Positions 1 to 11,400 are shown, counted from the stretch's first letter. The stretch: 64,000 nt of DNA from Isoetes taiwanensis (GCA_021234155.1 JAJEKV010000005.1:24689584-24753583), one strand, 5' to 3'. A program made the numbers and translations. The notes: a model not told the origin generated them from the letters alone.

Positions 1-1820
1 GACGGATCACGCATATAGCAGAGGCCCTCATTAAGAGTACCTTTTAAATAAGCGAGCACTCTTTTCGCTGCTTGCCAATGGCTCTGTTTTGGACAGGCCA
101 TAAAACGGCTCAACATGCCCACCGCAAAAGAGATCTCTGGTTTGGTGACTGTAAGGTAAATGAGTCCACCAACAAGTGAACGATACAAAGTAGCATCTAC
201 CTGAGGAGACTCATCAGAGTTGGATAACTTCAAACCAGGCTCCATGGGCTGTTTGGCAACCTTGCAATCTGTCATGTGAAATTTTGTAAGAAGATCTTGG
301 ACGTACTTACCTTGAGACAAAGTGATGCCATCGTGAGTTTGCCAAATTTCAATCCCAAGAAAGTAATGGGACAGACCTAAGTCTGTCATAGCAAATTCAT
401 GTATAAGCGAAGTGCGCAATTGATCAATAAGATCATGGGCATCTCCTGTAAGCAGCAAATCATCAACGTACAACACAACAATGCAGAGAGATGTACCTTT
501 AGTTTTAAAGTATAAATTGGGATCTGCTGTGGAAAAAGAATAGCCATGTGCTTTAAGATAAGAATCTATCTTATGGTACCAGCACCGAGGTGCTTGTTTA
601 AGGCCGTAGAGACTCTTCTTCAATTTACAAACCAAGTGCCCTTGCCCTTCCGAGACAAAACCTTCTGGCTGCTGCATATAAACTTCATCGGACAGGTCTC
701 CATTCAAAAAGGCACTTTGGAAGTCCATTTGATATACGGGCCATCCTTTACTAGCTGCTAAGGCAAAAATAGCGCGCACGGTTGACATTCTTGCAACTGG
801 AGCAAAGACTTCATCATAATCAATGCCATGCTGCTGAGCGAATCCTTTGGCAACAAGTCTGGCCTTATGCTTACTGAGAGAGCCATCTGCATTGTATTTG
901 TCTTTAAAGATCCATTTTGATCCAATCGCTTTCTTCCCTTTAGGAAGGGGAACGAGATCCCAAGTCTCATTCTTAATGAGCAGGTCATATTCATGTTGCA
1001 TCGCAGCCACCCAATCTGGATTGGTAAGAGCTTCAGCAAAACTAGAAGGCGTATGATCTTCATAGATCTTTGCCATCAAAGCATAATTACAAGTGTGCGT
1101 AACACTTGGTTGTGCATCAGATAAGGCCTTAAGCCGCTCAGATCGCCTAAGAGGCACACCATCATCATGATTTGCAGCAGGAGACGGGGCTGAAGCAGTC
1201 CTAGAACTACTAGCAGGCTGATTGGCAGCATGAATATCAGACAAGGCAGCAAGATAAGGATCATTTTCGTCATCATCACTATGATCACAAACGCTGGTCG
1301 GTACAGCAGCAACTGGAGCAGCATTACTTGCATTCTGCTGAGTGTCCAAATCAAGCAAAGAATGAATATCAAAGGGCGCACCAACATCAGGCTTGAAAGC
1401 ATCATAGTAGCCATCCTCCAAGAATTTGGCATCAGGACTGATCACAAGCTTCTTAGTGGCTGGGTTATAGAATTTGTAAGCTTTATATCCATCAGCATAC
1501 CCAATAAAAATGCATTTGACTGCCCGATCATCAAGTTTCTTCAATTTTGAATGCGGATGCACAAAAGCAGGACAGCCAAAGATTTTCAAATGCGAGACAT
1601 CAGGTTTTGTACCATAGAACACCTCGAAAGCTGTTTGCCCTTTCACAATTTTTGTGGGAGCTCTATTCAAAAGATAGGCTGCTGTTTTAACTGCTTCACC
1701 CCAAAATGACAGTGGCAAGCGTTTATAAGCAAGCATGCTTCTTGCCAAATTCATAAGAGCAAGATTCTTGCGTTCAGCTACACCGTTTTGTGGCGAACAA
1801 TATGGAGCACTCAACTTCAT
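1..1820 (-). CDS. copia integrase C-terminus, reverse transcriptase and start of RNase H, open at left edge
   Basis: An uninterrupted frame of more than 600 codons from the ATG at 1820 to the window edge. In order: [11 protein letters not shown] (third catalytic residue of integrase), the integrase C-terminal domain with NRAPTKIV and IFIGYADGYKAYKF, an acidic/Ser-rich linker, then RT with [35 protein letters not shown] and the catalytic YVDDLLLTG. The RNase H start (SRFMACPKQSHWQAAKRVL) is reached before the edge. No stop was seen, so this pol half looks functional. Confidence 0.9.
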   Translation of the reverse strand, partial: MKLSAPYCSPQNGVAERKNLALMNLARSMLAYKRLPLSFWGEAVKTAAYLLNRAPTKIVKGQTAFEVFYGTKPDVSHLKIFGCPAFVHPHSKLKKLDDRAVKCIFIGYADGYKAYKFYNPATKKLVISPDAKFLEDGYYDAFKPDVGAPFDIHSLLDLDTQQNASNAAPVAAVPTSVCDHSDDDENDPYLAALSDIHAANQPASSSRTASAPSPAANHDDGVPLRRSERLKALSDAQPSVTHTCNYALMAKIYEDHTPSSFAEALTNPDWVAAMQHEYDLLIKNETWDLVPLPKGKKAIGSKWIFKDKYNADGSLSKHKARLVAKGFAQQHGIDYDEVFAPVARMSTVRAIFALAASKGWPVYQMDFQSAFLNGDLSDEVYMQQPEGFVSEGQGHLVCKLKKSLYGLKQAPRCWYHKIDSYLKAHGYSFSTADPNLYFKTKGTSLCIVVLYVDDLLLTGDAHDLIDQLRTSLIHEFAMTDLGLSHYFLGIEIWQTHDGITLSQGKYVQDLLTKFHMTDCKVAKQPMEPGLKLSNSDESPQVDATLYRSLVGGLIYLTVTKPEISFAVGMLSRFMACPKQSHWQAAKRVLAYLKGTLNEGLCYMRDP

Positions 1821-2107
1821 GAACAATGCCGAATCTCAAGATAGGCATCAAAAGAATGGTTTTTGTACTCACCACCATTGTCGGACCTGAATGCCTTAAT
1901 CAACTTTCCTGTTTGTTTTTCAACCATAATCCGGAACTCCTTGAACTTAGAGAGTACATCAGATTTGTAATGCAAAGGGTACACCCACGTCATCCTAGAA
2001 TGATCATCAATGAATGTACAAAAGTAGCGTGCTCCACTCAAAGAAGGGACCCTGACTTCGCATACATCACTATGCACGAGCTGCAAGATATCATTGGTTT
2101 TCTTCAT
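1817..2107 (-). CDS. copia integrase core, N-terminal part
   Basis: Contains HSDVCEV with the first catalytic Asp, the FIDDHSRMTWVYPL block and FRSDNGGEY with the second catalytic Asp of the DDE integrase. The frame ends near 1830, just before the third acidic residue, which appears in the next frame (NGVAERKN). Confidence 0.88.
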   Translation of the reverse strand: MKKTNDILQLVHSDVCEVRVPSLSGARYFCTFIDDHSRMTWVYPLHYKSDVLSKFKEFRIMVEKQTGKLIKAFRSDNGGEYKNHSFDAYLEIRHCS

Positions 2108-2795
2108 TGGTTTTCTTCACGGCCTCCTTGGGGAAACATGCAGCTACTTGCTTTCCAAGATTGCAAGCATCGCATTGCAGTTTATGAGTATGTACAGCAG
2201 GCAGCCCAACAACCATCTCTTTTCCATGCATCATACAAAGAGATTGACAACTCAAATGACCATACCGAGCATGCCATAGCTCATCCGAAGACATGCTAAT
2301 AGCAGCAGCAGCAAGCAAACCTTTCTGCTCTACAACAGAAGCGCAAAATTTGTACAAACCATTTTGGAGAATGCCGCGAGCAACAATATCAGAGTCGGGA
2401 ATAGCAGGGCGCGTAGGAGTAAGTATAACTTCTCCTTGTCCAAATATAGCATACAAGCCGCTGTTATCAACCTTGGAAACGGACAACAAATTTTCTTCAA
2501 GTCCAGGAATGTAAATAACATCTTTAACATACTTTATGCCGCTTTCCTGAGTAGAAAATGTGACGTCGCCCTTCCCTTGAATCTGATAGCTGAAATTATC
2601 AGCAAATTTAACTCGACCACCATCCACTTGTTGTAGTTTAGAAAAATACTTTCTTTTTCCTGTCATGTGCGAAGTGGCACCGGAATCAAGGTACCACGGA
2701 TCACTACCAGATCTGTCCAAAGACATCTCAGAAGCTTTGAATAAGCATTCAATATCAGCACTTTCTGGTTCAAATTCAGCAGCTACGAAATTAGA
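2091..2795 (-). CDS. copia aspartic protease and integrase zinc domain
   Basis: The frame opens upstream of the first ATG (2726). It carries the protease motif WYLDSGATSHMTG (catalytic Asp in DSG) and the GAG-pre-integrase zinc-binding block: LWHARYGHLS, then CDACNLGKQ, with the HHCC ligands present. It ends at a frameshift caused by a 13-nt tandem duplication at 2093-2118. The downstream integrase core continues in another frame. Confidence 0.88.
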   Translation of the reverse strand, partial: SNFVAAEFEPESADIECLFKASEMSLDRSGSDPWYLDSGATSHMTGKRKYFSKLQQVDGGRVKFADNFSYQIQGKGDVTFSTQESGIKYVKDVIYIPGLEENLLSVSKVDNSGLYAIFGQGEVILTPTRPAIPDSDIVARGILQNGLYKFCASVVEQKGLLAAAAISMSSDELWHARYGHLSCQSLCMMHGKEMVVGLPAVHTHKLQCDACNLGKQVAACFPKEAVKKTNEENQ

Positions 2796-3637
2796 TCGCT
2801 CTCATGTGCGGGCTGATTTTTTGCATGAGCGGGCTGATCTTTACTTGCTGCAGCAGCTTTGGCTTCTTTCTTTAAACGCTTTGGGCAATCACTAATCCAA
2901 TGCCCTTTCTCGTGGCAATATCTGCATGGATATCTGCTTGAACCTTTCTTGCTTCCGCTCCCCTGATTAGAATTACTACCTGAAGACTCAGAGGATTTAT
3001 TTCGAGAGAACCTATCATTGTGCTTCTTGGGATTATGTTTGGAAAAGAAAGCATTCTGATCTGACCGCCTTTTCAACTCCAATTCAGTCTGAAGGAGAAG
3101 ATTAGGCAAGTCTTTCAGCTTAATTGGGCTGTCTCTTGCACCTAATGCAAGAATAAAAGGCTGATAATCTATAGAAAGACCACGAAGCAATGCGGAAATT
3201 ACCTCACCATCTGGTACTTGCTGTTTCATATCATCCAATTTGCTTTTAATCTCTTTGGCCTTGGAAATATAATCAAGCATATCTTTACAATTGTCCAAGC
3301 GCAAAGAGTGTAACTCGTCTCTCAAGAAAAAGGCTCTAGAATCTGTATCTCGAGCGTACACCCTTTTCAGCTGATCTAGTGCTTCAGACAATAATTTACA
3401 AGACAATAATTTACAACCCCTGATATGGCACTGAACTTCTGGTGATACAAGAACTTTCAAGAGGCCCAAGCCTTTCTTATTTTTTGACGAGAAATCTGCA
3501 TCTTTTATGTCAAGAGAGCCATCAACAAGTCCATCCAAACAATGCATGAGGAGATAACCTTCAAACACATCAATCCACTGAAAATAATTATCTCCTTTCA
3601 GGATAGCATTTGGATTGTTGAATTTGGTGGAATCCAT
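2783..3637 (-). CDS. copia gag (UBN2-type) with zinc knuckle
   Basis: A 284-residue capsid protein that would package element RNA in virus-like particles. The N-terminus reads LKGDNYFQWIDVFEGYL, the usual copia gag opening (DUF4219/UBN2 type). A Ser/Asn-rich region precedes one CCHC knuckle, CRYCHEKGHWISDC, at about residues 236-249. The ORF stops at 2783, one frame away from the protease ORF, so a 1-nt shift separates gag from pol. There is an in-frame 15-nt tandem duplication near 3390-3419 (repeated CKLLS). Start is the first ATG of the frame. Confidence 0.9.
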   Translation of the reverse strand: MDSTKFNNPNAILKGDNYFQWIDVFEGYLLMHCLDGLVDGSLDIKDADFSSKNKKGLGLLKVLVSPEVQCHIRGCKLLSCKLLSEALDQLKRVYARDTDSRAFFLRDELHSLRLDNCKDMLDYISKAKEIKSKLDDMKQQVPDGEVISALLRGLSIDYQPFILALGARDSPIKLKDLPNLLLQTELELKRRSDQNAFFSKHNPKKHNDRFSRNKSSESSGSNSNQGSGSKKGSSRYPCRYCHEKGHWISDCPKRLKKEAKAAAASKDQPAHAKNQPAHESDLIS

Positions 3638-3650
3638 CCCTGAAGGTATT

Positions 3651-4170
3651 AAAACTTATCAAAGAGCACTAAGAGAGAGATTACTGAGCTTTAGATGCAC
3701 AAAGAAGACAAACCAAGGGATTTACCCAGACAGATGGTATGTCACAAAAAACTGCATCAACATTGCTCAATCCTGACAAATCTCTCACGAAATTGCTCCT
3801 AGAGCCAAAATTACCAATTGTTCAACCTTTCTGAACAAAAACGGCACAAAACGGCAAAAAACGGCACCTTTGTGCAACCAAATCTCGAATTTGAACAAAA
3901 GTACACAATTTGTTGATGACGTGACAAAAAATTGGCCGATTTTGCAATTCTGGTTGAAGACGTCCAATTTCGGCAGTGTTGCCAACTTCTGAATTCACCT
4001 CTGACAAATTTCCCTCACTGGTTGGTTCTAGCCACCCTGGGCTCTTATTTCTGTCAGACACCAATGAAAGTAGGTATGAAATTTTTTCAATTGAACAAGG
4101 GTTTGAATTGTGCAATTAACGTTTGTTCACGAAATTAATTGGAGGTCTGATTCATCTTAGACCAGATTTG
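3651..4170. other. unclassified intronic sequence next to copia gag
   Basis: This should contain the leader and 5' LTR of the minus-strand copia, but neither a primer binding site nor TG...CA termini could be identified. Short A-rich repeats (aaaacggcac) occur near 3840-3870. No convincing coding region is seen on either strand. Confidence 0.4.
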
Positions 4171-4174
4171 AAAC

Positions 4175-4362
4175 CCTTAGCAGATTCATGACGAAACCTA
4201 CTATGAGACATTGGGCAGCAGCTAAAAGAATATTACGTTATGTACGAGACACATTTGATTTTGGAATTATGTTCAAAAGGAGTTCGCAGTTGAAAGTCGT
4301 TGGATAATCAGATTCTGATATGGCAGTTGCATGGACAAGTGGATATGTTTTTTCGCACTTGG
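4175..4362 (+). mobile_element. copia RNase H fragment
   Basis: Translation gives SRFMTKPTMRHWAAAKRILR, then FDFGIMFKRSSQLKVVG and SDSDMA, the copia RT/RNase H junction region on the plus strand. A stop interrupts the GYSDSD-type motif. It leads directly into the fold-back at 4363-4975, which contains the 3' end of the same kind of element. Confidence 0.75.
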
Positions 4363-4975
4363 GCAGAATCCCCCTTGAGTATGAGAAGAACTAGAAGAGT
4401 ATTTCCCCCTGAGGATGCTCATGGGGCCAAACATGCCAGATCTGTTGAATATGACTCAATTGATGTCCTCCAAGGGGTTTTGTGAAACCAGCAGCATAGA
4501 GCTGTAAGAGATGTTCTATCTTTTCTTTGACACACCACAACTTAATATCCATATGGGCGATGAGCAGACGCATCCGAAAACAGATTACAGAAATTACAGA
4601 AATTGGAGAAGACAAAGCACAGAAATCTCTCTATCTTTTTGGACATTCTGATATGGCAGTTGCATGGACAAGTGGATATGTCCAAAAAGATAGAGAGATT
4701 TCTGTGCTTTGTCTTCTCCAATTTCTGTAATTTCTATAATCTGTTTTCGGATGCGTCTTTTCGGATGCGTCTGCTCATCGCCCATATGGATATTAAGTTG
4801 TGGTGTGTCAAAGAAAAGATAGAACATCTCTTACAGCTCTATGCTGCTGGTTTCACAAAACCCCTTGGAGGACATCAATTGAGTCATATTCAACAGATCT
4901 GGCATGTTTGGCCCCATGAGCATCCTCAGGGGGAAATACTCTTCTAGTTCTTCTCATACTCAAGGGGGATTCTGC
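4363..4975. repeat. large fold-back (inverted repeat), about 283/297-bp arms, 33-nt loop
   Basis: Bases 4363-4645 are the reverse complement of 4679-4975 apart from few differences and one 14-nt extra segment in the right arm (a tandem copy of ttttcggatgcgtc near 4740-4767). The right arm encodes a copia RNase H tail (VKEKIEHLLQL, FTKPLGG) and ends in a polypurine run (aaggggga). The loop repeats, in direct orientation, 36 nt also present at 4313-4348. Lying in PIR intron 18, it would fold into long double-stranded RNA if transcribed. Confidence 0.88.
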
Positions 4976-5324
4976 TTATCATTCGTACATTTTTGTTTTT
5001 CCAGTCATCAGGATGCATGTTAGCATACAACTGTGACTTCACATGCCACTACTCTCAGATGGTTATGCATGCCATGTATGATGCTAACATGGTTCTCTTA
5101 TGAAGATGCTTTATAGTTCTTTATCCAGTTTACTCTTGTATCTAGCTATCTCATGTATCCCTTTCCATTCTCGTTCATATCTATACAGTGTTTCCACATA
5201 TCTTCAGCCATCACTTATTTAACATAAGCAGGATGTTCTTTCCAATAGATCAGATCTTGGTATCTCTCTGTTCCCTCAAACTTATCTGAAATCCCCAACA
5301 TAAAACATTTTTAAATGCACGTAC
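4976..5324. other. unclassified intron 18 sequence
   Basis: It follows the polypurine tract of the copia fragment, so the start may be decayed LTR. No TG...CA pair, ORF or repeat could be fixed. It ends at the donor site of PIR exon 18. Confidence 0.4.
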
Positions 5325-5495
5325 CTCAGCTTCTATCTCGTCATATAAGAACCGTTGCTTTAAAGCATGAAGAGCATGTTCCGCAGAGTCATTGTATATG
5401 TCAAAAGGCATTAAAACGCTTTCCAACAAAGCTGCATCTTGGGATTCAATGATGTGGTCCACAAGCATCCATGGAAGAGAACATTCGATAGGAAA
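5325..5495 (-). CDS. PIR: PIR exon 18 (residues 651-707)
   Basis: Fifty-seven codons: [20 protein letters not shown] through [11 protein letters not shown], ending at donor gtacgt in phase 0. The upstream intron 17 is 8.0 kb. Its acceptor region is tandemly duplicated (see 5491-5552). Confidence 0.95.
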
Positions 5496-8400
5496 CTGCA
5501 AAATACAGAGCATTAATTACATAGGAAACTACAAAATACAGAGCATTAATTACATTTTCCTCTTAACGTAATATTATTAGCTTAAGTTAATGCCTATAGT
5601 TTAAGAGAAACTTGGCAAAGCAATGACTGTTTAGATTTATAAGGGAAGACATCCTTATAGGATGTAGATGTCCTTAATTCCTAATGTCGGTAGTTCCTAA
5701 CCTATCAGTGCCACCCCATCGGCACAAGTCTGTCACACATATCACTTACACCAACTCCCTTAAGCCAACTTGGATATTGAAAATATTGCAATTTTGTTGG
5801 AATATTCTATATTCCAATCATGTGCATGCGCATGCATATTATGATACTCACATGCACGTGCATGCATGCACACTTTGATGACTAGATAGGCTGACATCAC
5901 ATTGTTGCTGACCTGGATATATAACAGAGTCACGCACCACCTTAGATGTACTTTCAGGCAGTTCACTCTAGCGCCGGAAAGGCTGGCGCTTACTTTGTTC
6001 ACTTTGCTTTCTATCTTCATATAAAGACTACTGGAGTTCTTCATGGTATCAGAGCCTCGATATAAGAGGAAAGTGAGTGTCCAGGAGTTTTGTGATAGCT
6101 CTCAAAAGATTGAGAATTTTAAGCCCAGACTTTACAGGCTGAATCGGACTTGAGATGGCTTGTCTTTATGCCAAGATTCTTCTGGATCAGAGGAATTCTT
6201 TATCTGTTCTCGCAATTCGTGGAAGGTTCTTGCAGTCTGAGTCGGTTATCTTCAGATTTTCGAAATCTTGCTGTTTCTTTCCCTATTTCCTTCGTAACTT
6301 TTCTAGATGGGCCGGTTTTAACATAAAGATCGTCCAGAACCTGAAATTTTGTCTTAATCTTTCGATTCTGTACATCTACAGCAAGATTCATTGTATTTTG
6401 AAATCCATGGCATCCAGTGGTGATCCGTATTTCACCCATCCTGTTTTAGACATTGATAACTGGTATACTTGGAGAGATGCTTTTGAAAACTAATCTCAAT
6501 CTTAGAGATGTTGGAGAAGTTTTTCTTGCAGTCTGGTTGCAGACTGGAATCCCCTCACTGCAGAGGATAACAAGAAAGATTTTCTGGCACTTAATCATCT
6601 CAAAAATTGTATTTCAACTGATTTCCAAAGGGATATCAGAACTTTCAAGACTTTTACTAAAGCATTTGGTTTCTCGCAAGAAGCTTGTATTCACGAGGGG
6701 GTGAGGCAGCAAATTGCTATTCAAGGACAAATGAATAATCTCAGACTTGAGAATTGTGCTAATATGAGAGATTATCTTCAACAACTCAAAATCTTGAAGG
6801 AAAAACATTCTGGAGCTGGAGGTACACTAGATGATGTTGCTTTGATTATGTATGCACTTAATGGTTTGACCAGGGATTACCAAGTTCTGGTTAACCATTT
6901 TAAACTCAAGGCTCAGATTAAGATCTCCTTTAATCAGTTGCAGCAGGAACTCTTGGCAGCAGAAACAGATAACAGTAGACTTCAGCAGCATGAGGCAGCA
7001 CACTATTCAAAAGTCAGATCTGCTGCTACTGAGTTCAAAACATCTGATCCTTCTTCTATTGAATCTTCCAAATCTAATGTTTCTGCCAGTACTCCACCAA
7101 AAACTCCTTTTGCTTGTTGGTATTTGTTAGAATAGTATAATGTGATATGTATTGGACATGTTAAGTCATTGTAACTTAACGTTGTAACTTAACGTTGTAC
7201 CCCATGGGACATTTTATATTAGCCCATGGGTCCCCCATTCTTTACCTTTTTCCCTATTTGCCACCCAACATGAGGACGTGGCACATATATATATGTACAC
7301 CTTATGAGTTAGGGTAATACATAAGTTTCCTGCTTCCCCTTTGTTACTTGGTGCGTCTCCTCTTCTCTCCATAGTGTTTTGCTGTTCAGATCATCTTCTC
7401 CACTCAACATTTGGTATCAGAGCGGTGTTTCATCCTTGGGTGCTTCATTCTGTGCAGGAGAGGAAGTATTTTGGGAAGGTTTTTCTGCCTTGTGAAAAAC
7501 AGAGCAGATTTTAACCCTAACTTCTGTTTGAGCCTAGAGAGAAGCATTCTTAAGCATTCTTCTGTTATGGAGAGTTGCATGCAGCATTAACCAAGCTAAA
7601 AGCAGCCCTTGAGTGCAAAATCTGAAAGATTTCTTGCAGCAGCTTGCATATTGCCTTGCATGTTGAAGATAGAGTAGGGGTTTGCAGATTTGTGGCTTTG
7701 ATTAGAAGAGGCTTGTGTTTTTCACAATGGACAGCCTGGAAAAGGTGTTCATGAATGAAAAGTTCTTGCTTAAAGGCAAGAATTACTCTATTTGGAAGGA
7801 GAAGATGACTTTGGCACTTGATCTTGCTGGAGTTTGGGACGTAGTAGCTGGTGAAGACCAAAATGAGGATGACAAATGGGAGGAGTTAAACAAAAAGGCC
7901 CTGCTGCTCATCAAACTTGCAGTGGATGATTCCATGCAAAGGCACATACTTGGAGTGAAAAGTGCTAGTGAAGCTTGGCGCAGATTTCAGCAAATCTATG
8001 AGACCAAGAATCATACAAGGATGCAGCTGTTAAGAAATCAGCTTAACAGTCTAAAGTTAAGAGAATGTAAAGATGTGAGTGACTTCATTGCGAAGATCAC
8101 AGAAATCGCTGCACAATTGGCTTCTATTGGAGTTGAAGTTGAAGAGGCCGAGCTCCTAAATGCCATATATCAAGGAGCACCTGAATATGAGCACTTCCTT
8201 GATGCTTTTCAAGCACGGGAGAGTGAGCCTAGCTTCGAAGAGCTTGCAGCAGCCCTACAACAGAAAGTTTTGAGATCACAAATCTTGGAACAAACGGAGC
8301 AGGTTAATTTCAGCCAATCAAGAAGGAATTTCAGCCAATCAAGAAGAAGGGGGAGCAGGGGTCGAGGAAATTGGAGAAATTTCCAACACCAAGAAGAAGG

Positions 8401-11400
8401 TACTCCCAAAAATGATTCTCAATCTTATCAGGCTCAACGAGGAGTGGCTCAACGAGGAGAAGCTCAACGAGGAAGAGATCATGAAAGAGGCCGTACAAAT
8501 AGAGGTAGAGGGAGAGGCGAACGTTGGAGTTCATACTCCAACAAAAATATCAAATGCTATTGTTGTGATGAAGTTGGCCATATGGTAAATGATTGCCCTC
8601 TAAAAAGGAGTATATTGAAAATGAAACTTGAGAAGGAGTCGCATTACCTTGAAGAAGGGTCACCGTCAACCTCAAGCTCAAGGGAGAAAACCTCTACGGC
8701 TGCACAAGATTTTGCAATGTTCGTAGATGAAGTCGATCATGTAAGATACAAGTCTGATAGGTGCGTTGCTTGTTTGGATAGTGGCTGCTCAACTCATGTA
8801 ACAGGTGATGAATCCCTTTTCTCAAAATTCACAAAGTATGATGGAGATAAAATCCTTTTAGGAGATGATTCCTCACTAGCAATAGAAGGGAATGGAAATG
8901 TAAGAGTGAAAGGAGAAGGAGACGCAATTGTGACATTTCAAAATGTCAAACTCGTACCGGATTTAAAGAGGAATCTGCTTTCTGTTGCTTGCATTACTCG
9001 TAAGGGCTTCAAAGTTTTCTTTGATGAAGATGAAGCAATAATTTTTCAGCCAAGTGAAGAATTCATGAAGATGATTAGAAATATGAAGGTGATTGCTCGT
9101 GCAAGAAGAGAAGGCAATTTATATAAAATGGAGATTGTCCCTGCCCAAAATCAGGCCAATATAGTAGCAGGTAGCAGCAGCCAATCAGAGATTTGGCATA
9201 AAAGGTATGGCCATATCAGTTATGGAAGTTTGCGCACGCTGTCCCAGCAAGAAAATGTGCATGGTTTACCTCAAATACATGATGAAAAACAGGTTTGTGA
9301 GCCTTGTGTTCTTGGAAAACAGCATAGGGTTCCGTTTCCTCAAGAATCTGAATATAGAGCGCAAAAACCTTTGGAATTAGTGCATGCTGACCTTTGGGGC
9401 TTTATGCCAACAAAATCCATTGGTGGATCCTTATATTTCTTCTTGTTAGTGGATGATTACTCAAGAAGGATGTGGGTCTATTTTCTCAAAACAAAATCAG
9501 AAGCTTTTTATCATTTCAAAGTCTTCAAGGAAGAAGTGGAATCTGAAACGGGGCAGAAAATACTCACCTTACGGACCGATAATGGAGGAGAATTTTTGTC
9601 CACAAAGTTTGAACAATTTTGTGAAGACAATGGGATCAAAAGACAATTGACAACGCCACGCCTCCACAACAAAACGGAGTAGTAGAAAGCGCATAATAGG
9701 ACAATTTGCGAAATGGCAAATTGCCTAATGGCTCAATGGAAGATGCCGCATCGTTTTTGGGCTGAAGCAGTACTCACTGCAGTGTATTTGCTGAATAGAG
9801 CAGGGACGAGAGTCTTAGATGGAAAGACTCCACACGAGGTTTATTACAAAAGAAAGCCAGGTGTGAATCATTTGCGTGTATTTGGATGTAAAGCATATGC
9901 GCATGTCTTTAAGGAGGATGGCAGGAAGAAATTTGATGACAAAGCAAGAGTTTGCACCATGCTTGGGTATAGTTTGAGGGCTAAGGCCTACAGATTATGG
10001 GATCCTGCTAAGCAGAAAATAATTGTCTCACGTGACGTGATGTTTGATGAGAACGCTGCCGGTCCAATATCAGTCACTGATCAGCAAGAGCAAGAGGAGG
10101 AAATATTTGAATTTCCACTTAAATGGCAGCAAGATGAAGCATCAGATCAAAACAGGCCTGTTACACCTCAATGTCAACCAAGAGTTTGGCCCGATAAAGT
10201 GCTTACCTATGAAAGGAGAGCTGGTAAGGAAGTAGCAAAAGAAGATATTGGTGAAAAGCCAACGGCAAAGTCTGATGCAACTCAGCTGAATGCAAAATCA
10301 GCCCCTACTACTCATGTGGCACCTTGGGCACAAAGGCCATTTACAAGAAGTCAAGGCAGTATTGAGTCCGAAACAAGCGCAGCAGCTCATCAATGCAATT
10401 TTGCCAATATTCATGAACTCATTTCATTTGAAGATGCCAGACATTCTAAGGAATGGAAAGACGCAATGGATGAGGAGTACAAATCCATACTAGTCAACAA
10501 TACATGGGAATTGGTACCAAGACCAAAGAATAGAAACGTCATTGGATGTAAATGGGTCTATAAGCTAAAGTATAATGCAGATGGAACTGTTCAAAGGCAC
10601 AAAGCCAGGCTGGTGGCAAAAGGTTTTGCTCAAAGAGAAGGGGAAGATTACTTAGACACCTATGCTCCGGTAGCCAAAATGGAAACAGTGAGGTTATCCA
10701 TATCGCTTGCAGCTCAATTTGGATGGAAGTTGTATCAACTTGATGTGAAAAGCGCCTTCTTGAACGGTGAGCTCAAGGAGTTGGTCTATTTGGAGCAACC
10801 CCCCGGATACAAGCATGAAGGTAACGATTTTGTTTGCAAACTGAACAAAGCATTATATGGGCTAAAACAGTCATCTCGGGCTTGGTATTCCAAACTTGAT
10901 AGTTACCTGTTAAGCAAAAACTTTGTAAGGAGCAGTGCAGATTCTAGTCTCTATATTAAGCATGATGGTGATGACATTACTTTGATTGTAGTATATGTAG
11001 ATGATCTCATTGTCACGGGCAGTTCTCTCAAGTTGATTCAACATGAGATAAAACAATTTGGAGAGTACTTTGACATGACAAATCTTGGAGAGTTACACTA
11101 CTTCTTGGGCATTGAAGTGAAAAGGGCTGCCAATGGAATTTTTATTTGTCAGAAAAAGTATGCAGCAGATCTACTAAGGAAATTCCACATGGAGACTGCC
11201 AAACCAGCTTCTACGCCAATGGAGGTTGGCATTAAACTTTCTGCTCATGAGAAAGGTGCAAAATCATTCGATGCAACACTCTACAGGGCATTAGTAGGAA
11301 GCTTGAACTATCTCACTGTGACCAGACCTGATATATCATTTGCTGTAGGAGTATTGAGTAGATTTTTGGCTAATCCTACTCAAACACATTGGATTGCTGC

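Larger units (their letters stand above)
1..3650 (-). mobile_element. Ty1/copia LTR retrotransposon, minus strand, 3' part outside window
   Basis: Gag, protease, integrase and reverse transcriptase follow in copia order on the minus strand. The element runs off the left edge inside the RNase H region. No 5' LTR or canonical TGGTATCAGAGC primer site was found beyond 3650, so its 5' boundary is only approximate. It lies in PIR intron 18 in the sense orientation relative to the gene. It is fairly young: all domains are readable and only three small indels break the frame, near 2795, 2100 and 1830. Confidence 0.9.

Noticed and set aside
758-1432. Minus- and plus-strand ORFs over the copia pol
   Set aside because: They are shadow frames of the intact RT frame running from 1820 to the left edge.
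2727-2800. Programmed gag-pol frameshift in the first copia
   Set aside because: No slippery heptamer or pseudoknot is evident, and plant copia normally uses one ORF, so a chance indel is more likely.
3640-3850. Primer binding site and 5' LTR of the minus-strand copia
   Set aside because: A tggtaattttggctc string was considered, but it matches the tRNA-Met site poorly and lacks an LTR end beside it.
1-5324. Downstream exons of PIR (after residue 707)
   Set aside because: Minus-strand frames were read for the block following DEIEAE and nothing similar was found, so these exons must be outside the window.
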